Assembly: GCA_965153355.1 (NCBI GenBank)
Contig: OZ231127.1
Span: forward strand, 96,720,001 to 96,784,000
From: Flaccisagitta enflata
Taxonomy: Eukaryota > Chaetognatha > Sagittoidea > Aphragmophora
DNA length: 64,000 bases
Direction: 5' to 3'
The translations under genes and the position numbers were made by a program. Shown in pieces: positions 45,722 through 58,309 of this stretch. Below the pieces are notes generated by a model, which saw nothing but the letters and a program-made list of their open reading frames with translations, made no database searches and was not told where the DNA came from. Each line of letters starts with the position of its first letter. The first letter of the stretch is position 1.

Positions 45722-46320
45722 TGGGCAGCGGCCTTAATGGGGCCGATGACCTGAGCTTTCACACATCGGGGAAATTTCTCCTTCTTGTCCTTCTCCTCCA
45801 TCTCCTCCTTCTCCTTCTTCTCCTTCCCCCCCTTTCAGGCTCAAATCCTAACCTCAAGACTCAAATTCCAGCCTCAAGGCTCAAATCCCAGCCCCAAGGC
45901 TCAAATCCCAGCCTTGAGGTCCAAATCCCAGCCTCAGGGCTCAAATCCCAGCCTTGAAGCTCAAATCCCAGCTTGGCGGCTCAAATCTCAGCCTGGAGGC
46001 TCCAATCCCAGCCTTAAGGCTCCAATCCCAGCCTCAAGGCTCAAATCCCAGCGTCGAGGCTTGAATCCCAGCCTAGAGGCCCAAATTCTAGCATTGAGGC
46101 TCAAATCCCTGCATCAAGGCTCAAATCCCTGCAACAAGACTCAAATCCCAGCATCGAGGCTCAAATCCCAGCATCGAGGCTCCAATCCCAGCAACCAGCC
46201 TCAAAAGTCAAAACTTACCAAGCATAGGTCATCCGCCTCCTTGGGGCCGCTGCCCCTGTCACCATCACACATCACATACACTCACATAGGGGCAAAGGGT
46301 ACCGCTGACCATCTTACGCT
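45722..46320 (+). mobile_element. Family B element B8
   Basis: TIR TTGGGCAGCGGCCTTAATGG with ATGACCTGAGCTTTCACAC at the left; TAGGTCATCCGCCTCC and GGGGCCGCTGCCCC at the right (46225-46257); outer end GGGTACCGCTGACCATC. The interior is a tandem array (45838-46200) of about 18 units of ~20 bp of the form CTCAAATCCCAGCCTTGAGG. Its Pro/Ser/Gln reading frames have no stop because of the repeat and are not genes. Confidence 0.87.
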
Positions 46321-46324
46321 TTTG

Positions 46325-47095
46325 CGGTTATTTCATTTATCACGATAGTTAACATTGTTTTAGTGTTACATATTGTTTTTGAGAAAGTTGTTTACAGCAA
46401 AATATAGGAAAGGCCGCATATAAATGTTCGTTGCTAATCAAACATTGTTAGGGTGTATAATGAGAATTTTATTACCAAAATTAGGTAAACACGGATAAAG
46501 ATCTCTCTCTATATAGGACATCTAAAACTGTGGGGGTTGGAATAAACTTTCAAGAGGCTAAGTTCATGTTAGGTCTTGGACCAATGGTTGATGAAAGTAT
46601 GGCATGTTTTGCTCTTTATTCATAGTCTATGATTGGTTCTTTTCAATTTTCAGTCTACAAAATTCCGACTCCAAGCCAATATTACTAATTCTCAGATAAA
46701 ATCATTAATCACTTTTACTTGTGACAAAGGATATGGGTTATATAAATAAACAAGTTGACGGAACTATGAGTTTGCATTCATTACAGGCGGACTGCCATTA
46801 GTGGCAGATCCATTAGAGCGGGTTCAACTGTAGCATGTTACATGTATGTTGTACATCATCTTACAAAACCAAAATATGTTTAAGTGTTGAATTTGTCATT
46901 AATTTACCAATTAGTAGGATTGTCTCCAGTTCTGCTTTAATATGAACAAATCCTAAATTAGGAAGTCTTGAAGCAATTAGTATGATTGTTTCCAATATTG
47001 CTTAAACGTGAACAGGTCCCAAACTTGGAAGTCGCATGAAGATTCTATTCCATTTTCGGGCTAGACATTTTTTCTCATTTTTAGTTTCTGCAGCT
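46325..47095. other. Intergenic with a MITE-end relic
   Basis: Mostly unmatched. GATCCATTAGAGCGGGTTCAACTGTA at 46808-46833 resembles the end of the MITE-like family. A repeated AATTAGTATGATTGTTTCC / CCAATTAGTAGGATTG pair lies at 46909 and 46975. Confidence 0.45.
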
Positions 47096-47219
47096 TTTTA
47101 GTCGCGTGCACGCGACTCTACAACCCGCTCTGTCGGTCGGTCCGTCGGTCCGTCCGTCCGTAACACTTAGCTTTTTTGCGTCATTTTTGGTCATTTTGGG
47201 TCGTCTGGAGTTATTTTGA

Positions 47220-47560
47220 GCCATTTTTTTGTTGTGTTTGGTCATTTTTGGTCATTTTTGGTTGTTTTTAGTCATTTTTGGTCATTTTTGGTCATTTTGG
47301 TCATTTTGGTCATTTTGGTTTTTTGGTCATTTTAGGTCATTTTAGGTCATTTTTGGTTACTTTTGGTTACTTTTGGTTACTTTTGGTTATTTTTGATCAT
47401 TTTTGGTCATTTTTGGTCATTTTTGGTCATTTTGGTCGTTTTTGTCATTTTGGTCATTTTGGTCACTTTTGGTCATTTTGGTCACTTTTGGTCATTTTTG
47501 GTCATTTTTTGGTCATTTTTGGTCATTTTTGGTCATTTTTGGTCATTTTTGGTCATTTTT
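47220..47560. repeat. ~10-bp minisatellite, unit GGTCATTTTT
   Basis: About 34 units with 9-11 bp length variants. It is absent from the sister element at 841-2550. Confidence 0.92.
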
Positions 47561-47567
47561 TGTTTAA

Positions 47568-47850
47568 GTCGGCTGGTTTAAGTTGGCTGGTTTAAGTGGG
47601 CTGGTTTAAGTCGGCTGGTTTATGTTGGCTGGTTTAAGTCAGCTGGTTTAAGTTGGCTGGATTAGGTTGTCTGGTTTAAGTCAGCTGATTTAGGTCTGCT
47701 GGTTAAGGTCTGCTGGTTTAAGTCTGCTGGTTTAAGTCTGCTGGTTTAAGTCTGAGGATTTAAGTCTGCGGGTTTAAGTCGGCTGGTTTGAGTCGGCTGG
47801 TTTAAGTCGGCTGGTTTAAGTCTGCTGGTTTAAGTCTGCTGGTTTGGGTC
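47568..47850. repeat. 14-bp minisatellite, unit GTTTAAGTCGGCTG
   Basis: About 20 units. It appears to grade into the 11-bp unit by loss of three bases (CGGCTGG versus CTGG). Confidence 0.9.
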
Positions 47851-48290
47851 TGGTTTAAGTCTAGTTTAAGTCTGGTTTAAGTCTGGTTTAAGTCTGGTTT
47901 AAGTCTGGTTTAAGTCTGGTTTAAGTCTGGTTTAAGTCTGGTTTAAGTCTGGTTTAAGTCTGGTTTAAGTCTAGTTCGAGTCTAGTTCGAGTCTAGTTTG
48001 AGTCTAGTTTGAGTCTAGTTTGAGTCTGGTTTGAGTCTGGTTTGGGTCTGGTTTGAGTCTGGTTTGAGTCTGGCTTAAGTCTGGTTCATGTCTGATTTAT
48101 GTCTGGTTTAGGTCTGGTTTATGTCTGGTTTATGTCTGATTTAGGTCTGGTTTTGGTCTGGTTTTGGTCTGGTTTTGGTCTGGTTTAAGTCTGGTTTGAG
48201 TCTGGTTTGAGCCTGGTTTTAGTCTGGTTTGAGTCTGGTTTGGGTCTGGTTTGGGTCTGGTTTGGGTCTGGTTTAAGTCTGATTTTTAAA
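47850..48290. repeat. 11-bp minisatellite, unit GGTTTAAGTCT
   Basis: About 40 units; reverse complement of the 928-2426 unit. Variants are clustered: TTTAAG, then TTCGAG or TTTGAG, then TTTTGG. Confidence 0.94.
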
Positions 48291-48379
48291 AAAGAAGATC
48301 AATAAGGAGTCAGGTCAGTTCAGTTATTTTTGTCCCGCACGCGACTTATAGGTGTTGGCCTTGTTTTCTCTCTCTCTCA

Positions 48380-48460
48380 CTCTTAATTTGTTCTGTCTGT
48401 CTGTCTCTCTGTTTGTCTGTCTGTCTGTCTGTGTGTCTGTCTGTGTGTGTGTGTGTGTGT

Positions 48461-48552
<92 letters not shown>
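48380..48552. repeat. Compound (TGTC)n-(GT)n-(CT)n microsatellite
   Basis: TGTC 48393-48440, GT 48441-48463, CT 48464-48552. Confidence 0.95.
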
Positions 48553-48556
<4 letters not shown>

Positions 48557-48677
48557 TCCCTGTGGCATCCATTCTTTTCCCTCCCCGACTTCTTATAACT
48601 TTTTTATAAATCTTTTTTCTTTTTAAGTGATGAGAAATGTATGAAAAAAAGACCTTGAATCTAAGGCGTTATGACAG

Positions 48678-48910
<233 letters not shown>

Positions 48911-48919
48911 AAAAGTCAA

Positions 48920-49844
48920 ACAAGTAAAAAAAGATAATTCAAGAAAGCAAAATACAAAAAGAAGGAGAAGAAAATAGTATAGATGCTATTTTCCTTTGAG
49001 AGGTAAAGAGAAAGACTGAGAGAGAAAGAGTAGATCAAAAAGGAATTTCTCACAAGGAAATGAAAATATTGAAGGAAATAAAAAAGAGAGAAGAATGGAA
49101 TGGAATGGAATGGAAAAGGAAATGAAGAAAGAAAAGGAAAAGAATGAAAATACAGAGATGAGACTTTGAGAAAAGGTTATAGTATGAAAATACCAATTAG
49201 AAATTCAAGCCATTGAGTAATCGCAGAAAAAAAAAATGCTTGATAAAGACCGGCTTACTGCGTACAAGGAGTAACTTTAATCTTGGGACTGTGATGAATC
49301 GGGAATTTTTTTTCATGAGCATCGATTTGTTTGTTTTTTATTTTGTTTGAAAATGAAATTCACAGGAAGAATGAGGAGGGATAGATTTAATTTTTTCAGG
49401 GGTGTATATTGTTGAGTCGCTTTTGGCTTTTGGCTTTGATTTTCTTCCCCGTGACGCGTAGCGTCGCATTCTTATATATATAATTTTCTTTCCCATATAG
49501 CTATAAAACAATGTAGTTAAGGTTTAAATTGTGTTTTACTAATTGTGTTTTATGATTTGGTACTGTCAAAAGTTATGTTTTCCCCAAATTTCCTTTTTTT
49601 CTCTTTTTCCCCCCTTGGATTTCCTTCCCCATCTCTAGACCCTTTGATATTATTCTCAACTCAATAATATACAGGCCTGAATTTTTTTCTAAAAAAAGTC
49701 ATGGTTTCTAATTCCAAAAAGTATCCAAAACTGATCAAAAAAGAGCAAAAAAGATCATTTTTGTAATATCAACATGGCCAAACCAAAGCGGAATAAAGAT
49801 CCAATCTAAAACCAGCGACAATCGAGGTTAACAATCTGAGACTG
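48920..49844. other. Intergenic, A-rich
   Basis: Purine-rich to about 49160, then mixed. A TGGAA run lies at 49096-49114. No gene supported. Confidence 0.5.
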
Positions 49845-49849
49845 TCGCA

Positions 49850-49940
49850 AAAAAGCGTTAGATGCTCAGCGGTATCATTTCAGCCCTTTTGAATAACGGT
49901 CTCGAAGAGGCCAGTTACCTATACTTTAACAAAATTAGCG
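49850..49940 (+). mobile_element. Family B outer-end fragment B10
   Basis: GCGTTAGATGCTCAGCGGTATC then GGTCTCGAAGAGGCCAG and TTACCTATACTTTAAC match the outer end of family B (compare 9173-9265). Confidence 0.55.
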
Positions 49941-50129
49941 TTGATTTGTTTATTTATTTATTTATCTTTTTGAGGTTTGTTTTTTCATTTTTGGTGGTGC
50001 ACTGCCTCTCTTATGCCTGCGCAATTTGTGAGATGGGAGATCGTGTGTATGGCCAAGGTACACTATTAGGCTATTGCACATGCACCTACTCAACAAACCC
50101 GAAATATCTTGCTCGTAACATCGTCTTCG

Positions 50130-50210
50130 TCGTCATCGATGTCATGGCATTCGTCGTCATCGTCATCATCGTCATCGTCGTCATCGTCGTCGTCGTCGTC
50201 ATTGATGTGT
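50130..50210. repeat. (GTC/ATC)n tract
   Basis: CGTCATCGTCATC-type triplets with GTC variants. Its Val/Ile frame is an artefact. Confidence 0.85.
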
Positions 50211-50339
50211 TGTTGTTTTCTTTTTTTTTTTATCGCGCTCTTTCATCCGCAAAGCAATAAGACTTGATTTGGTGAAATGGCGTTTTCCTGTTCCCGACTG
50301 CAAACTGCCGTATTTCCGATTCCATATCCTCATTAATTT

Positions 50340-50858
50340 TTAGCACGCGACTCTACAACTCACTTTGTCCATCTATCCGTCCGTCCATCAATCACTCCTG
50401 TCCGTCCGTCTGTACCTACATCCGGCCCTCCGTCTGTCCATTCATCCATCCGTCCATACCACCATCCATCCGTCCATCCCTTTGTCTGTCCATCCGTCTA
50501 TTAATCCATCCATCCATCTATCTATCCATCCATCTATCTATCCATCCATCCATCCATCCATCCATCCATCAATCCATCCATCCATCCATCCATCCATCCA
50601 TCCATCCATCTCTCCGTTTATCCGTCTGTCTATCTGTCTGTCTGTTTGTTCATCCGTCCATCCGTCCATCTATTGTCCATCTGTCCGTCCGTGTCTCTGT
50701 TTCAATGATGAAGATCGCAAGACACTTAAATGTATAAACCTTGAAAGGCTTTGTAAACTTTTTTTTTACCATTTTCCTGATTTTTGTCAACTTTTTTGTT
50801 TGAAATTTCTGGCGCACAAGACGCACGCACACGCGACATTATTCCCATGAACTTGTTT
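50340..50858 (+). mobile_element. Family A element expanded by (CATC)n
   Basis: GCACGCGACTCTACAACTC start (one arm of the palindrome lost), a very long GTCC/CATC tract (50365-50700), then CACACGCGACATTATTCCC and CTTGTTT at the end. The middle tract has grown from GTCC to CATC repeats. Confidence 0.77.
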
Positions 50859-51161
50859 TTTTTCTCTCTCTCTTTTATCCATTCAAAACAACAAACAAAG
50901 GCCTTAACAATAGTCCGAGGAATCGATTTTTTCGTTTTCCAAATATTTCTGATATAAATCTGTTACTGCTTTTCATTGTTTTTGTTTTTATTTTTGCCTT
51001 GTGTTTTTATTTTCGCCTTGTGTTTTTTATTTGTTTTTCTTTCGTTTTTGTTTGTTTTTTTTTCTCGCTTTTTTTGGCTGTTGAAAAGTCGAAACGTGGT
51101 TTTGTGGCGCAACAAAATTAATTCCATTTTTTACACGGTCGAAAAAAGCAAGCGCTCGTGC

Positions 51162-51162
<1 letters not shown>

Positions 51163-51206
<44 letters not shown>
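51163..51206. repeat. (GA)n microsatellite
   Basis: Uninterrupted GA run. Confidence 0.95.
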
Positions 51207-51209
<3 letters not shown>

Positions 51210-51334
51210 ACACTGATAACAGTATCAACGGGAGAATGGGCTATAAATCTCTGAATTGAAACGTGAGCAAAGAAGACAACCAACAATTACAGATCAGCTA
51301 AAAAGAGAAATTGAAACATTTCCCTACCACTTTT

Positions 51335-51532
<198 letters not shown>

Positions 51533-51640
51533 CGACAATTTATGTATAGTCAGGAGTAGAGTCTCTATCTCTAATCGTGCGAAAAGAAATTGAAAGCAGT
51601 ATAACAGAATTAAAAGTGAGTAGCAGATGACATTTGTAAA

Positions 51641-51752
<112 letters not shown>

Positions 51753-51957
51753 AAAATGAAAGAGATATCAACGAAAGATATTTGGGACGCAATGGAAGAG
51801 CTAACAAAAGGAAATAAAAACGAATTTCGAAAATTGCCAGAGAAAGAAGTAAGGAAAGAAAAAAAGAAAGGAAAAAAAAAAGGAAAACAAAATATTTGAA
51901 TAAGCTGAGAGGGAGAGAGAAGGAGCGAAAAACTCTTAGAAGGGCGGGAAGCCAGCT

Positions 51958-52083
<126 letters not shown>

Positions 52084-52084
52084 G

Positions 52085-53080
52085 GCAACAATTCGCGTTT
52101 GAAAATGATTAGCAGGAAGTGAAATAGAAGTCTAAATCTTCAACACAAATCAGAGCGGAGATTTGCAATCGCTGTTAAATGCGATCGCTGTAAAATGCGA
52201 TCGCTGTTAAATGTGTAACCGGCATCTCCTTCTATCTTGGCTTTGAGCGTTCTTCTACAGCTTTGAATGAATATTCACGTTTTTTTTTGTGCGCAAGTCG
52301 ATCTTGCACAGTTGTGCACCGAGTAATAAGAGAAGTCGTTTCGCTTTGTTTGCTTTTATAGCTGGGTACTCACAGAGCTATGCGTAGTTGTTTTTCACGG
52401 TCCCAGAATTTCATTCATTCGCTGTAATTGCCGTTTTTGAAAGATGTAGCGCACAAGATTGTGCACCATGTTTTCATTAATGCTTTAATTTCTACACACG
52501 ACGCTCGCTTGGCGTCCCCACAATTCGCACAGAGTAATATCACGTTAGCATTTTTCACGCAGTGTTGGCACAAACAATAAAATCATGTCTCATGCTGGAA
52601 GAAGGATGCATGGGCAATTTTAGACACCAACGGATTGGGTAGGACAAAAATAGTTTTATAACTCGAGCGTCTGATAGACACGGTCTTTTTTGATTGAGAC
52701 AAGAAAAAAGAAGAAAAGTGATGAATAATCAGATCGCTAGACAGATCTCTGACACAATGCTTATGACTAAATAGGCGATTGCCCGATGTAACAATGAATC
52801 GATCAATCTGATGTACAATGATGACAATCAAAAGGCCAAGCCCGCATCTTTTCTTTTTTTTCTTTTGTCATCAGACAGTGCCACCAATTGAGCTCTTTTG
52901 TACTCCATCTTGCATCGATGAAAAAAGGCATTAAGATGGAACTACCACAGTGAGTAAAGCAATGTTTAAGAGGAGTGCCTCAGTTGGAGCCTACTCTGGC
53001 GGAGTAATTTCTATAAATTGGCGGGAACAACCAATTTCAGACATCCATCTGGGGACTTAATTACAATTTCGAGCCACCAA
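52085..53080. other. Intergenic, single-copy-looking
   Basis: GC content closer to genic. GCGATCGCTGTTAAATG is repeated at 52165-52215. An 82-codon minus-strand frame (52583-52831) has no recognised domain. No gene is claimed. Confidence 0.45.
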
Positions 53081-53081
53081 A

Positions 53082-53104
53082 ATGATTGATTGATTGATTG
53101 AATA

Positions 53105-53143
<39 letters not shown>
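53082..53143. repeat. (TTGA)n microsatellite
   Basis: About 14 TTGA units with one AATAA interruption. Confidence 0.95.
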
Positions 53144-53146
<3 letters not shown>

Positions 53147-53149
53147 GAG

Positions 53150-53390
53150 AAGATTCTTCTTCTTTTTCTTCTTCTTCTTTTGCTTCTTCTTCTTCTTCTT
53201 CTTCTTCTTCTTCTTCTTCTTCTTCTTCTTCTTCTTCTTCTTCTTCTTCTTCTTCTTCTTCTTCTTTTTCGTTTTCTTTTTCTTTTTCTTTTTCTTTTTC
53301 TTTTTCTTTTTCTTTTTCATTTTCTTTTTCTTTCTCTTCTTTTTTTTTCTTTTTCTTTTTCTTCTTCTTCTTCTTCTTTTTTCTCATTTC
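53150..53390. repeat. (TTC)n / (TTTTTC)n array
   Basis: Same repeat type and block order as 44807-45288, ending in TTTCTCATTTCAG. Confidence 0.95.
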
Positions 53391-53497
53391 AGGTCGTCGT
53401 TGTATAGTGACTAAGCAACGGTGGCCCTCATTCAAACCGGGCTTAATGAACCTGTACGGTCCGCCGATTGGCAAACATAAAAAGAAAGGTAGAATTG

Positions 53498-53499
<2 letters not shown>

Positions 53500-53553
<54 letters not shown>
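53500..53553. repeat. (GA)n microsatellite
   Basis: Uninterrupted GA run. Confidence 0.95.
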
Positions 53554-53555
<2 letters not shown>

Positions 53556-53748
53556 TAAGGAAATGGAAACAGAAGAAAAGTTCATTGATTTTTTTCCCAT
53601 CCTCCATTGCTTCAACTCTCCTTGCACAAGACTCCTTTTTTTGTTAACTTTTTTTTTTCATTCTTTATTCCTTTTTTATCCTTTCTTTTTCCCCCGCCTT
53701 AGTTTCCTTCGTTCTTTGCCGCTCTCCCAAAAATGGAAGACTGAATTC

Positions 53749-53784
53749 GTACAGTTGTACAGTTGTACAGTTGTACAGTTGTAC
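53749..53784. repeat. (GTACAGTT)n tandem repeat
   Basis: Four and a half units of an 8-bp repeat. GTACAGTTGTAC within it is nearly self-complementary. Confidence 0.92.
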
Positions 53785-53794
53785 TCCCTTCGCA

Positions 53795-53972
53795 CAGTTA
53801 AACATCACAATAACGGATGTCAAGGGACCAATATATTTTATCCACTGTAGGCGGATTTTCATTATTGCCAATGTAAAAATCAAAAGAAGCTGAAATGAAG
53901 CGAACCAGTTTTTAGATCCATCAAAGGCAGATTGCCGTTGCTGTTGGGTCCGTTGTAGCGGGGTTTAACGGA
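53795..53972. mobile_element. MITE-like element, decayed
   Basis: CACAGTTAAACATCACAATAAC at the left is imperfectly mirrored by GTTGTAGCGGGGTTTAAC at the right. It resembles 42705-42878. Confidence 0.5.
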
Positions 53973-54321
53973 AAGATTCTTGGCTCGCTTTTGCAATAAA
54001 TTTGAAAATGAAATCAATAAAAAGAAAGTTTTAAAAAGATGTTATTATGCAAAGTCATGAAACGACATGAATTCTTTTCATAATCATAGGCAATAAGACT
54101 TTGATAACAATAAAACGTGGCAAATTGTATCTTTTATACATTTACCACACATGCCCACGATAAATGTCGGTGAACGTATCATTTTTAACATTTATCTATA
54201 TCTTATTTTTTTTTTTTTGTAACGAAAGAAACTTATCATAAAGCCGGAATGAAATAAGAATTGACTTCGTTCACGCAGAATGAAGGCAGTGCAGTGTGAC
54301 CAAAATGCCGTGGGTAAGTCT

Positions 54322-54390
54322 TTTGTTGTTGTTGTTGACGTGTTGTTGTTGTGGTTGTTGTGGTTGTTGTGGTCGTGGTTGTGGTTGTGG

Positions 54391-54470
<80 letters not shown>

Positions 54471-54508
54471 GCTGTTTTATTCGTCGTTCGTCGTCGTCGT
54501 CGTCGTCG
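54322..54508. repeat. (GTT)n with GTG/GTC variants
   Basis: GTT-GTG mix to 54395, then pure GTT to 54470, then CGTCGTCG. Leu, Val, Cys or Gln/Thr frames are artefacts. Confidence 0.95.
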
Positions 54509-54639
54509 CAGTTTTTCGTCATGATCGTCGTCCCTCACGACGTCATTGACGTAGATGTTGTTGCTGTCGGTCTCTCAGACTTTGCTGAGAGTCATATTTC
54601 TTCAAAACTTAGACAGAGTGGCGTTTTTTAGACGGGTAG

Positions 54640-54845
54640 TCAGGTCTTAAAAACTTTTTCCTCCATTTTCTTCCTTTTTTTTTTCTTTCTGTTTTTTTTT
54701 CTTTTCCGTTTCCGTTTCTTTTTTCTTCTTTTCTTCCTTTTTTTCTTTTGCTTGCAACAATTATTTAAGATGAAGTCGTGATTTTTTTTCTTTTGTATTT
54801 TTTTTTCCAGCTCTTTTTTTTCTTCTTTTTTCCACTTTTCTTGCT
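54640..54845. other. T-rich tract
   Basis: Over 200 bp of T runs with scattered TTC and CTTTT. No gene. Confidence 0.7.
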
Positions 54846-54994
54846 TTCATGTGGCGCAGCGGATCATTGACTGGTTGGTATGGGTGATTCTGGAAAGGAC
54901 AAAAGGAGAGAGAGCGAACCGGAATTTAGGTTGGGGTAAATTTGTCGATTTGGAAAATGGCATTTCTATATATATTGAGAAGGACAGAGACAAA

Positions 54995-55006
54995 GAGAGA
55001 GAGAGT

Positions 55007-55042
<36 letters not shown>

Positions 55043-55045
55043 GAC
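54995..55045. repeat. (GA)n-(GACA)n microsatellite
   Basis: Short compound run, same order as 33288-33450. Confidence 0.9.
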
Positions 55046-55482
55046 AGAGAAAGAGTACAAATTAATTCGCATAGGAAAAAAAATACGCACAGGAAAAAAA
55101 GAGAAAAGTTGAAAATGGTTGGATAACCAATATACGTCACTGTACGTCAGGTTTAAAGATAAGTAATGATTGCAATAAGATCGATTTCTTTCCTCACCAA
55201 TCTGCCAAAGTAGGCAATTAAAGGAGGGAAAATCTAAGAAGAGAGAGAGAGAGGGAGAGACAGAAAGAAAGACTCCATGGCAGAGAAAAAGAAAAGAATA
55301 GAAAAAAGAATCGTGGGTTAATGGGCATATATCCAGGGACATTTTAAATGAATAATTCAACATTTCTTTAAACGAATGAAGATTGAAAAAGTCGTTGAGC
55401 ATGTAAATAGCTAATAAGGAGGCGCATGATAAAAGTAATGCGCGATCCAATTAGGAATCTAAAATCGACAACGGTTGATTTT
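55046..55482. other. Intergenic, nothing recognised
   Basis: No supported gene. Confidence 0.45.
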
Positions 55483-55483
55483 T

Positions 55484-55680
55484 AGTCGCGTGCACGCGAC
55501 TCTACAACCCGCTTTGTCCGTCGATCGGTCGGTCGGTTGGTCGGTTGGTCGGTCAAACTTTACTTTTTTATGATTTTATTTCTTTGACCTCACTGCTCCT
55601 GCCCAAATGGTCTGGTGACCTCAAATATGGCCCCTGCCCAACTGCACGCGACTTCGGTAGCCGTGTATCCGGCCTTGTTT
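55484..55680 (+). mobile_element. Family A element A27, best-preserved short copy
   Basis: Starts with the perfect 18-bp palindrome AGTCGCGTGCACGCGACT (55484-55501). It then has CTACAACCCGCTTTGTCC, GGTCGGTCGGTTGG, a CAAACTTTACTTTTTT segment, CTCACTGCTCCTGCCCAAA, TGGTCTGGTGACCTC (itself an inverted repeat), CCCCTGCCCAACTGCACGCG and CCGTGTATCCGGCCTTGTT. It is a useful reference copy for the family: about 197 bp, no coding capacity. Confidence 0.9.
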
Positions 55681-55989
55681 TTTCTGAAGCCCGGAATATG
55701 GAAAAAGTTTCCAGATGGGTGATTCTGTAAGATACTAAAGACGAATGCGAATGAGAGGGAAGAGAAGAGGGAAAAATCCAAGGTAAGGATTATACCACCT
55801 GTACAAAACCTGTCCTTTTCTGTCGCTGTCTCTGAATCTTTCTGTTTTTCTCTGCATGTCTTGCTGTATCTTGTCTCTCCGTATGTAGCTCTGTCTGTTT
55901 GGGACCATTTAAGTCTTTTGGTCTTTCGGTCTTTCTGTGTTCGTCATTTTGTCTGAGTGCCTATGTGTGTGTGTCTTTCTGAACAGCTG

Positions 55990-56151
<162 letters not shown>

Positions 56152-56610
56152 TTTACTCTTCGGTTTCTTCACCTGACTTCCGTTCCCTTGAACTTTCATT
56201 TCTCGATGTAAGTTCATCAACGCGTATCGTGAATACTGAATATATGTCCCTCTTTCTGTGAGACTGTCTCTCTGTCTGTGTGTCTATCTGTCTGTCTGCT
56301 GGCTGTCTACCTATCTTTATTCATTATAGTGTATCAAGAAGAGAAGGTGAGCCAGGGCTTTTTCCAGGATGTTCCTAAATCCGTACCTTCTGCCAATTTT
56401 CAGTATTCATTTTGTTTCTGTTTTTTTTTCATCTTGCAATAGTTTGATTCCGACAGCCTCACTATCCCTCCAGAATTGATAAAATAAATGACTTAGCTCT
56501 ACTACTCTACCACTCTACATGCCGAAATGATGTGGTGCCGCAGCTTTTCCATTGATACATTGAAGTGCCGCCATCGCTCTGTCATTGACGCCCTTGACGT
56601 AACGCTACAG

Positions 56611-56771
56611 TACAGTGGAGCTTCACTAGAGCGCACCCGCCTATAAGGCATACAACCTGCAGTCCCTTAAGTGATTTTGTAGTTATTTCTACATTGGCAA
56701 TAAGGCAGCTTCACTATAAGGCATAATTCAACTCAGTCCCTTGAAATGCGCTCTAGTGAAGCTCAACTGTA
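56611..56771. mobile_element. MITE with ~24-bp TIRs and TA ends
   Basis: TACAGTGGAGCTTCACTAGAG at the left is mirrored by CTCTAGTGAAGCTCAACTGTA at the right, one or two mismatches in about 24 bp. Length 161 bp. A second, inner inverted motif (CCTATAAGGC / CACTATAAGGC) repeats inside. TA at both borders and a CAGTNGAGC start fit the Tc1/mariner-pogo type. No coding capacity. Confidence 0.87.
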
Positions 56772-56774
56772 CTT

Positions 56775-57133
56775 CTATTGACACATAGACGTGCCGCCAC
56801 CGCTCTGTCATTGACGCATTGACATGACGCCACAGTACTTCTATTGACACATTGACGTGGCGCCACCCGCATTCATCATAACCGAGAGCTACTAAGCGCG
56901 TGGTAAGAAGAAAATGTAGAGTGGTGATGAAGATTATGACGGCAAAAGCGAAAGAAAGAAATATGGCGAAAAAAAGGGGGAAAAAAAGAGGAAAGATGAA
57001 TGAATAGGGATGGAAAGAGAGAGAGAGTAAAGGAAAGAAACGACAGGGATAGAGTCATGATGTGTGAAAAATGCGTGGAAGATTTCACGCTAAAAATGCC
57101 TCTGACGCCGGGATTTAATGCACTTAAGAACTT
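56775..57133. other. Intergenic, short repeats
   Basis: A degenerate repeat TTCTATTGACACATTGACGTG (56773, 56838) continues the sequence CATTGACGCATTGAC seen at 56540-56610, into which the MITE inserted. No gene. Confidence 0.6.
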
Positions 57134-57600
<467 letters not shown>

Positions 57601-57688
57601 GGTAGCTAGAATAATCGATAATGAATTGGGTTTGTGGAAATATTGGAATTTTCCGATGACTTTCATAAATCCGGTATTTTGGTACGTG

Positions 57689-57691
<3 letters not shown>

Positions 57692-57774
<83 letters not shown>

Positions 57775-57935
57775 GAAGAAGAAGAAGAAAAGAAGAAAAG
57801 AGGGAAGAAGAAGAGAGACAAGAGAGAAGAGAAGAGAGAGAGAGAGAAGAAGAAGAAGAAGAAGAAGAGAGAAGAAGAAGAAGGAAGAAGAAGAAGAAGA
57901 GAAGAAGAGGAAGAAGAAGAAATAAAAGAAGAAGA
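57692..57935. repeat. (CT)n followed by (GAA)n tract
   Basis: CT 57692-57772 next to GAA/GAGAGAA 57776-57935. The pyrimidine-purine switch at 57773 gives a potential hairpin between CTCTCT and AGAGAG. Confidence 0.93.
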
Positions 57936-57979
57936 AGTAAAACGGGGAATTTGAGTCAGACTGGAAAGGTCACATGATA

Positions 57980-58045
57980 CCGTCTGATCACAGCTGATCA
58001 CACTTGATCACACTTGATAACACTTGATCACACCTGGTCACATCA
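57980..58045. repeat. ~11-bp repeat TGATCACACT
   Basis: Six units with AGC, AAC and ACC variants. Each unit contains the palindrome TGATCA. Confidence 0.85.
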
Positions 58046-58119
58046 CATTCAGCCGGAATAAGTTTCTCTCTTCTCAAACAGTGCTTGACTTTTGGAAGGT
58101 TTCTCTTATTTCACTCACT

Positions 58120-58303
<184 letters not shown>

Positions 58304-58309
58304 TTGTAG

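Larger units (their letters stand above)
47100..48366 (+). mobile_element. Family A element A25 carrying three minisatellites
   Basis: The palindrome AGTCGCGTGCACGCGACT (47100-47117), GGTCGGTCC tract, CGTAACACTTAGC and GGTCATTTTGGGTCG are shared with the reverse complement of the 841-2550 copy. The right end AAGGAGTCAGGTCAGTTCAG and CGCACGCGACTTATAGG is also shared. Between them lie a GGTCATTTTT array (47220-47560), a 14-bp GTTTAAGTCGGCTG array (47568-47850) and the 11-bp array (47850-48290). Confidence 0.87.

Noticed and set aside
45785-46348. 187-codon Pro/Ser/Gln repeat frame
   Set aside because: Translation of the tandem units inside a family B element; other copies do not keep a frame.
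49862-50260. 132-codon hydrophobic frame that looks membrane-like
   Set aside because: Its start lies in a family B fragment and its end in a GTC/ATC triplet run. The middle has no recognisable domain.
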